Of a DNA stretch of 64,000 nt, positions 57,744 to 64,000 are shown piece after piece; position 1 is the first letter of the stretch; each line of letters opens with the position of its first letter. The stretch comes from Neovahlkampfia damariscottae (Eukaryota > Heterolobosea > Selenaionea > Neovahlkampfiida > Neovahlkampfiidae): assembly GCA_016618085.1 (NCBI GenBank), contig JABLTG010000045.1:49105-113104 (forward strand), given 5' to 3'. The position numbers and the translations under genes are program-made. The notes under the pieces are model-generated. The model had not been told where the DNA came from and made no database searches. It worked only from the letters and a program-made list of their open reading frames with translations.

Positions 57744-59798
57744 ATGTTTGTTGAAGAAAAAATAATGGTTGAAGAAGAAAAAATAACAGAAATAGAAACC
57801 ATGAGTTTTGATGATTTACCAGATGAAATTATACTCCAAATTATTTCTTATGAAACTATTGATACACTTTCAATTCTTTTAGGAATTTCAAAAAGATTTC
57901 TAATTTTAACCAGTTCTTCTTTGCTACCAATTTTAGATGATTATAGTTCAAATGATATTTCAAATAATGATATTTTAACTATTTTATCAAATTCTGAATA
58001 TTTTGTTAATTTGTCTTTACTCAAATATCATTTGTCAAAAGAAATATTAACAATCATTGAAAAAAAAAATTCAAAATATTGTACTTTGAAGAAATTATTT
58101 ATAAATTGTTCAAAATTAACAGATAAATCAATCACAAATCATTTTGGATCTAAAACACTTCCAAATTTGAAAGAATTAGGTTTAAAATTTGATTCTTGGG
58201 GTGATCATCAAAAATTTGATTTAAAGAATGTTTTACAGCTCACAAAATTAGAAAATCTATACATAGAGTATCATAGTAGCGGAGATGAAGCTAATACAAC
58301 TGAAAAAATGTCAAAGTTTTTTGCTGAAAATACCAAAAACTTGAAAGGGATTACTTTGATACACGGAAACCCATTCTTGTACAAATATTTGAATTTCAAC
58401 AATTTAACAAAATGTACCTTTGATGTTTCTATAAAGTTGGATTTGACAATGTTCAAGAATTCAGAACACCTAAAATATCTGAATCTATCTTGTATTGACG
58501 TGAAAGAAACTTCACTATGTTTTGAATCAGTAGAGACATTAATTATCTCTTTAAGAAGTAATGTGTCGAAAGAATTCAAGAATTCATTCTTTATTGATTC
58601 ATTTCCAAAGTTAAAAACGTTATCTCTTGATTCATTGATATGTTCCGGTTTTTGGAAAGTTTTGGATAAATTGAAATTGGAAAATTTATCATTTAAAAGA
58701 TGTGATATTAAATTTTCAGATTTAAAAGATGATTTAAACACAATCAATCAGTCATTACACTTAAAGACAGTCAAAATTCATGATTTTTCAGATGAAAATG
58801 GATTATTTATAAATGACAAAGATTTAATTAATTTGGTTCATTTGTCACCATTCTTAGAAGAATTAATTATTGATAAATGTCACTTTACAGAATACGCTAC
58901 TTCATTCAATTTTTTTGAAAAGAGAAAATTGAAATATTTAACAATAGCAAACTCAAAGAATGTTTTTATTGAAAATGTTCTTGATTTGATTTTTCATAAT
59001 AGTTTAACATTAAAATCTGTCAATTTATCAAAAACTGAATTTTTAAATGTCGATAGTTATAATGATTATTCCAATAGTTCAGTGGAAGAATTAACATATT
59101 TGAACTTGGAGAATTCAGAATCAGCAGATAAAATATTAAATTTCTTGATTGATTCAGGTTTAAAAACATTGAAATACTTGAATATTAATGATTGTCAAGT
59201 TGAATGTCTTGAAAAATTATTGGGAATGAACTCTATCATTTCTCAATTTTTTGCAGAGAGTTCTCAAATCAAAAATGATTATTTGAAGTTCTTTTCAACG
59301 GTTGAATTGACTTCTTTGAACTTGTCTTACACTAATCTTACTGAAGAAGGATTAGAATTATTGTCAGATACGCAATTATCTCATCTTGAAGATTTACGAT
59401 TCTTTGGAAATAAAATCAAAAATAAATCAAAACTTTACAAGATTTTAAGTAAATGTACAAGTTTAAGATGTTTATCGATTAATGTTCAAGATTTTGGTTT
59501 GGAGGATGATATATTTGAATCATTATCCAAGTGCTATTTCATTGAAGATATTTTGATTTGTGGAAAGGGTAATTGTTCAAAAAAAGAAATACAAAAATTT
59601 GTGTTAGAACATCAATTCTTAAAGTATATGATTCTGGATGACTCACCTTTTCTACCTGATGAAATTGATGTGATTTTGCAAAAATGTCGAAAAAAAGGTA
59701 GAAGAGCTCCAAAATTGATTTTGAGTTCTTACAATGCAAAATTAAAGAAAAATATGAAGTATGAATTTGATCAACGTAAAACATGCATTATTTCATAA
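57744..59798 (+). CDS. F-box and leucine-rich repeat protein
   Basis: This single-exon frame gives 684 residues. An F-box-like start (FDDLPDEIILQIISYETI) is followed by many irregular LRRs, such as LKKLFINCSKLTDKSITNHF, TLKSVNLSKTEFLNV, LTYLNLENSES and LTSLNLSYTNLTEEGLELLS. This architecture belongs to SCF ubiquitin-ligase adaptors in which the LRR binds substrate. The substrate cannot be inferred. ATTGG lies about 18 bp upstream. Such genes are often expanded families in protists. Confidence 0.8.
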   Translation: MFVEEKIMVEEEKITEIETMSFDDLPDEIILQIISYETIDTLSILLGISKRFLILTSSSLLPILDDYSSNDISNNDILTILSNSEYFVNLSLLKYHLSKEILTIIEKKNSKYCTLKKLFINCSKLTDKSITNHFGSKTLPNLKELGLKFDSWGDHQKFDLKNVLQLTKLENLYIEYHSSGDEANTTEKMSKFFAENTKNLKGITLIHGNPFLYKYLNFNNLTKCTFDVSIKLDLTMFKNSEHLKYLNLSCIDVKETSLCFESVETLIISLRSNVSKEFKNSFFIDSFPKLKTLSLDSLICSGFWKVLDKLKLENLSFKRCDIKFSDLKDDLNTINQSLHLKTVKIHDFSDENGLFINDKDLINLVHLSPFLEELIIDKCHFTEYATSFNFFEKRKLKYLTIANSKNVFIENVLDLIFHNSLTLKSVNLSKTEFLNVDSYNDYSNSSVEELTYLNLENSESADKILNFLIDSGLKTLKYLNINDCQVECLEKLLGMNSIISQFFAESSQIKNDYLKFFSTVELTSLNLSYTNLTEEGLELLSDTQLSHLEDLRFFGNKIKNKSKLYKILSKCTSLRCLSINVQDFGLEDDIFESLSKCYFIEDILICGKGNCSKKEIQKFVLEHQFLKYMILDDSPFLPDEIDVILQKCRKKGRRAPKLILSSYNAKLKKNMKYEFDQRKTCIIS

Positions 59799-59862
59799 AT
59801 CACCAGGGATCTATAAATAAATCTCTATTTAGACCAATCATTTTCATTTTTCAAACTCAAAT

Positions 59863-60306
59863 ATGAATCAAGGAAACTTTAACAATCAGTTGAAAGAAGA
59901 ATTGAAATTACTATTCGTTGCTTATCAGAAACGATATGAACAATTAAAACATGTAGAATTGCTATTTATTCCTTACAATAAGTCTTTCAACTATGAAGGA
60001 AGAAGCCAAATTGATATTGTTGGTTCATTTAAGATATCAGGAAAAAACAGATACAAAAGCATTAAACCTCTTTCAATTGAATTGATTGAAGGTTATTCAA
60101 ACATCAAGTATACTTTACTTCATGAAATTTCTCATTGTATTGGGAAATATCGTGAGAGAAAAGTGAAAGATGAATGGATCAGTTTGGATCATGCTGATGA
60201 TTTCTATTCAAAATATCATGAAGTTTTGAATTTTGCCTTTGAAAAAAAATTCATTAACAAAAAATTTCAATTTCACGAAATAAAAAAATTTGACATTACT
60301 TGCTAA
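59863..60306 (+). CDS. Compact WLM/Wss1-like metalloprotease
   Basis: This intronless frame gives 147 residues. TLLHEISHCIG is an HExxH zinc motif and DHADDFYSKYHEVL supplies a possible third His, in the arrangement of WLM proteases (Wss1/SPRTN-like, which cut DNA-protein crosslinks). No SUMO- or Cdc48-binding extension follows, so the protein is catalytic domain only. SprT-like relatives are an alternative. CCAAT lies about 31 bp upstream. Confidence 0.65.
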   Translation: MNQGNFNNQLKEELKLLFVAYQKRYEQLKHVELLFIPYNKSFNYEGRSQIDIVGSFKISGKNRYKSIKPLSIELIEGYSNIKYTLLHEISHCIGKYRERKVKDEWISLDHADDFYSKYHEVLNFAFEKKFINKKFQFHEIKKFDITC

Positions 60307-60383
60307 AACGAATTGGTGTAAATTTTATTAGGATTAATTTAATCATCAACATTTCTTTTTTTTGTGAATCGACATTGATTATT

Positions 60384-61679
60384 CTATCGTGATCGAAATT
60401 TGAATTTCAAATCCAGATTTTTTTTCCAAGAGTTTTGAATATGAAAATTTCTTGCAATACTTTTTACAACTTTGTTTCTATTTTCGTATTCTATTCTTTT
60501 TGAATGATAAAATTTATGAAGTCTTTTGTTCTCACTCACCCAATCATCAATATCCAATTGTGTGTGAATCAAACTGTAATTATACATTAAAGCATCAAAA
60601 CAATTGATGTATACTTCATCATCAAATTCACCTGATCCAATAATCATCACTTCTATAACATTATTTTTCCTCATTAAATTTGAAAGATGCTCCATTCCTG
60701 CTTTTCTGATTAAATTTGAATCAACATCTAGCAAATTCAATGAAGAATGATTTTCTAATGAATCACATAAATTATAGAAACCTTCATCATCTATATAATT
60801 ACCCCTTAGAATTAACTCTGTTAATGTTGAATTTTCCTTCAATGCTGGTGCAAAATATTTTTCTATTCTTGAATCATTGATATTATTATATGACAAATTA
60901 ATTGATTCCAGTGTTTTATTGGTTTTTAATACTTCAGATATCATTCTGCAACCTGTTTCTTGAAAGCAATTCAACTCTAAATTCAATTTTTTCAATGAAT
61001 AATTTTTCATCAATCCCAAACATATATCCTTAATGAAATTGTCAGATAAAGCATTTTCTTTCAAATCAATAAATTCTAACGTTTGATTGAATTCAAAAAA
61101 TCTTTCAAAACAAATCAATTGAAGACTTCCAATTTCAGTATTTCCAAGATTCAAATTTTTCAATCCTATATTGTCTTCCAAAAAAGAAAGTAAAAGTAAT
61201 TCAACTTTAGTAGGAGAACTATAATACGAAATAGTTGTTAAGGTTTCATTTTTTGTTAATCCTTCACCTAATTCATTGATACAAGCAGCATTTGAGTGTT
61301 CAAGTTCTAAAAACTTCAAAGATTTGTTTTCTTCAAGCATTGATCCAATTGCTTCAGACCCAAGTTTTCCAAATTCATTATTTGATAAATTGAGTTGAGT
61401 AATAACTCTATTTTTTTTTAATGCATTAGAAATACATTTAACACCAAAATCATCAATTTTATTTGATGGTAAATTTAGTTTTTGTATTGTTTTGTTGGTC
61501 TCTAACAATTTGGAAAATAATTCTATTCCAATTTGAGAAAAATTTGTCTTAGAAATTGACAATTCAGTGATATTGTATTTTTCAATTCTATCAAAGATGA
61601 AATAGTAATTTTTTTTTGTTAGTTTTTGGAAATTCGATAATCTGAGTTGATTTTTTGATTTGTCCACAACCAGAAACAT
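60384..61679 (-). CDS. RNI-like leucine-rich repeat protein
   Basis: This single-exon frame gives 431 residues from ATG 61679. It has about twelve ribonuclease-inhibitor-type repeats of about 28 residues, e.g. IQKLNLPSNKIDDFGVKCIS, ITQLNLSNNEFGKLGSEAIG and LESINLSYNNIND, ending in a basic tail. There are no signal peptide, membrane span or other domains. Similar NLRC3/RNI-like proteins are abundant in amoeboid protists; function is unknown, probably protein binding. Confidence 0.75.
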   Translation of the reverse strand: MFLVVDKSKNQLRLSNFQKLTKKNYYFIFDRIEKYNITELSISKTNFSQIGIELFSKLLETNKTIQKLNLPSNKIDDFGVKCISNALKKNRVITQLNLSNNEFGKLGSEAIGSMLEENKSLKFLELEHSNAACINELGEGLTKNETLTTISYYSSPTKVELLLLSFLEDNIGLKNLNLGNTEIGSLQLICFERFFEFNQTLEFIDLKENALSDNFIKDICLGLMKNYSLKKLNLELNCFQETGCRMISEVLKTNKTLESINLSYNNINDSRIEKYFAPALKENSTLTELILRGNYIDDEGFYNLCDSLENHSSLNLLDVDSNLIRKAGMEHLSNLMRKNNVIEVMIIGSGEFDDEVYINCFDALMYNYSLIHTQLDIDDWVSENKRLHKFYHSKRIEYENRNKVVKSIARNFHIQNSWKKNLDLKFKFRSR

Positions 61680-61875
61680 CCAAATCAAGTTCTGCACAAA
61701 AAAAACTCAAACTAAAATTTTTCTTTTTTTGATTGGTCCAGCAAATTATCAGCAATTTATACAAAACAAGATTTGATGCTGCTTCGAATATCTCCTTCTT
61801 GTTGATATTCTTCTTCATCTTCATTGTTTTTGGTTTGCATGTTTCTTAATTTTTTTTCATTGGTCAAAGTCGCTC
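61680..61875. promoter_or_regulatory. Divergent region with two ATTGG boxes
   Basis: ATTGG at 61732-61736 lies about 53 bp from the LRR gene start and ATTGG at 61859-61863 about 13 bp from the Sel1 gene start. An open frame here on the minus strand (from 61824) is interrupted and not convincing. Confidence 0.4.
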
Positions 61876-63724
61876 ATGTCTTCGGTGTTCAAAAGACTCT
61901 CGTTGGGCAGAACAAAAGAAAAGAAAGTTGACAACAAGAAGAAAAAAAGAAAATCCTTTTTTTCAGCACCACTCTTGGGCATGGAAAACCCAGAAGTCGA
62001 AATCTCACAACCAACAAGTTCCAAAATTAAATTTAACAATTTTAAGCGTTCACAAGAACAGTTCATGGTGAAATCTACAATGGAGAGATTAGTGGACAAG
62101 AAGATTTGATAAAAGCAATGGAATTGGCCTTGGAAAACAAAACTATCACTTATGAAGATTTGTTACGAGTAAAACAAACTACCACAGGAACAACAGGTAA
62201 AATTTTCATTTTGTTTTTTACTCCTAGAACCAATTTCCAAAGAAGAAATTGAAAAAAGAAGAAAAATAATTTTTGACAAAATTGCCTCAGAAAAGAATTA
62301 CCAACATTGGGAAAATGTCATCAAATTATGTGACGAATACTTGAAATCTAACAAAGAAGATTTTTTTATTCTTGGATATAAAGGAGAGGCATTATTGAAA
62401 TTAAATAAAGAAAAAGAAGGAAAAGAAATATTGCATTTTGTAACTGATCACAATAGATCAATAGACTCAAATGATATGTTTGGAAAAGCAAGAACATTTC
62501 AAATCTTAGGAAGTTTTCTTTTTTTTTTTTTTACTTTTTTTAGATCATCAGGAAGCCATCAAAATGTATACAGCTGCAGCTTTACAAGACAATGTATTGG
62601 CCATGTATAACTTGGCAAATTGTTATCAAAATGGTTTTGGTGTGGAAAAAGATGAAAAAGAAGCAATAAGTTGGTTTGAAAGAGGATCTGAATTAGGACA
62701 CGCTGATTCAATGTGTGCACTTGCAGTGTGTTATAACGAAGGAATTGGTACAGATATTAATCAACTTAAAGCTGTTTCATTGTTTAAAAAGTCAAGTGAA
62801 AATGGTTCTTTGATGGGAATGTTTCAACATGGATTATTGGTTGACAAAGGTGCTGAAGGAGTAAACCCAGATCGAGAATTAGCTTTCAAACTATTTAAAC
62901 AAAGTGCTTCATCAGGGTTAGCCCAAGCACAATACCATTTAGGTATCGCTTACATGACTGGAAAGGGAACTGATAAAAATATAGAAGAAGGCTTCAAATA
63001 TTTATTTATGGCATCACAACAACATTTCCCGGAAGCAATTTATAGAATTGGGGTATGTTATGAATCAGGTATTGGTGTAAAAACTGATGAAAAAAAAGGT
63101 TTTGAATATTTCAAACAATCATCAGAATTAAATGTCCCTGCTGCATGTTATCGTTTAGGTCTCTGTTACGAAGAGAACATAGGCGTTGATCAAAATGATG
63201 AGAATTTTAAGAATGCTTTTGAAAGTTATTTAAAAGGTGCAATCCTTGGACATTCTGGTTGTCAATATAACGTTGGTGTTTGTTATGAACAAGGTCTTGG
63301 TGTTGAAAAAAATGAAGAAAAATCATTTGAATTTTATAAAAAGGCATATGATAAAAATGAATTTCAAGCTATTTATGCTCTTGCTGGATTTTACTACAAT
63401 GGAATAACAGTGAAAGAAAACAGAAATGAAGCTTTCAAGTTATGGAAAATTGGAGCGACAAAAGGAGATCCTAATAGTATGTTTGAGCTTTATAATTGTT
63501 TTTTTCTTGGAGACGGAACAGGTAAAGACATAAATGAAGCTGCTGTTTGGTTGCAAAAAAGTGCGTTTGAAGGATCTACTCGAGGGCAAATAAAACTTGC
63601 TGAATGCTATAAAAAAGGATTGAAAGGATTCAATAAAGATGAAAAAGATGCTCAAAAATGGTATGATACAGCAATTGAAGAAAATCAAGAAGGTATTACA
63701 ATACCTTCATACAAAAATTTGTGA
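61876..63724 (+). CDS. Sel1-repeat protein
   Basis: Exons 61876-62060, 62093-62196, 62228-62512 and 62544-63724 give 584 residues. A basic N-terminus (FKRLSLGRTKEKKVDNKKKK) and a helical linker lead to about ten Sel1 repeats from residue 190, each like AMYNLANCYQNGFGVEKDEK followed by AISWFERGSELGH. Sel1 solenoids are adaptor scaffolds, as in ERAD SEL1L or kinase signalling. There is no signal peptide, so a cytosolic role is likelier than ERAD. Confidence 0.88.
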
Positions 63725-63877
63725 AATAAATAAACAGATTATTCAATTAAAATAGTTCATTCATTTTGAAAACTAAATTGGATTTGATTTTGTTTTGTTT
63801 GCTGTTATTTTTCTTTATAGTTTGAGCCAATCAATTTCAATCATTTTTAGTTGTTCTGTTTTTAGAAAAAACGAAAA

Positions 63878-64000
63878 ATGGAAAACACAAATTCAAATGA
63901 AGATATTTCTTGTGATAATGTTCAAAATGTTTCTTTTGATGAATCTAAGAAACTTGATTCAAAAGAAAACTCAACTGATACCTTAAATTGGACAGAAGAA
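63878..64000 (+). CDS. 5' end of an unknown gene
   Basis: From ATG 63878 the frame is open to the window edge (41 codons), starting MENTNSNEDISCDNVQNVSF and remaining polar. CCAAT at about 63826 is at a distance typical for this window. Nothing more can be said. Confidence 0.5.
   Translation, partial: MENTNSNEDISCDNVQNVSFDESKKLDSKENSTDTLNWTEE

Noticed and set aside
61591-61824. Minus-strand frame upstream of the LRR gene
   Set aside because: It has no good splice to the LRR frame and contains the likely promoter box; I treat it as non-coding.

Overview
The window is nuclear DNA of a mitochondriate protist. It is strongly AT-rich and gene-dense, with about 45 protein genes and one tRNA in 64 kb. 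Genes lie on both strands in no operon order. Almost every gene is split by very short GT...AG introns, mostly 27-45 nt and often carrying A or T homopolymers. TAA, TAG and TGA all serve as stops, so the code is standard. A mitochondrial FtsZ, an AFG3-type protease, OXA1, a mitoribosomal mS41, propionyl-CoA carboxylase and an NDUFA8-like protein point to an aerobic-type mitochondrion with its own translation. I cannot place the lineage. An amoebozoan, discobid or other FtsZ-retaining protist fits. The short introns alone do not indicate a ciliate, and the stop codons argue against a ciliate-type code.

Layout. 1-8.7 kb: FtsZ (cut by the window edge), a TM2-like membrane protein, ABHD11, a PARG/macrodomain-type glycohydrolase, a PH-repeat protein, ribosomal protein uL14, a quadruple CX9C protein, an OGFr-domain protein and POLA2. 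8.8-21.5 kb: CNOT1, mS41, a RhoGAP, a PP2A-like phosphatase, PCCA and a C2 protein. 21.6-37.6 kb: AFG3/FtsH, a Bin3/MEPCE RNA-cap methyltransferase, an HEXXH membrane protein, an FG-GAP membrane protein, CSN2, an HDAC8-like deacetylase, Ras, OXA1, a VPS16-C-like protein and COG8. 37.6-54 kb: an acidic secretory protein, INO80C, SPT16, a USP36-like protease, a NUP153/Nup1-like FG nucleoporin, CDC50, a peroxiredoxin, an ARM/HEAT-type protein and a TPR-MYND protein. 54-64 kb is more accessory: an F-box-Rho GTPase fusion, an SDR enzyme, tRNA-Glu, a rolling-stone-like membrane protein, an F-box/LRR protein, a WLM-like metalloprotease, an LRR protein and a Sel1-repeat protein.

Two features stand out. 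First, nearly every start codon has a CCAAT/ATTGG pentamer about 10-60 bp upstream, in either orientation. Several divergent pairs have start codons only 15-50 bp apart with one or two such boxes between them, which suggests a minimal, orientation-independent promoter. Second, a single continuous reading frame joins an F-box to a shortened Rho-type GTPase domain that ends in a polybasic CAAX motif. Also notable are a PP2A-like enzyme with Asp-to-Asn at a bridging metal ligand, 8-nt and 11-nt micro-exons, and a one-base break in PCCA at a homopolymer. Gene models were assembled by hand: I joined exons at GT...AG where the reading frame and family similarity agreed, and total lengths divide by three except in PCCA. 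Protein identities come from recognised motifs, not database searches.
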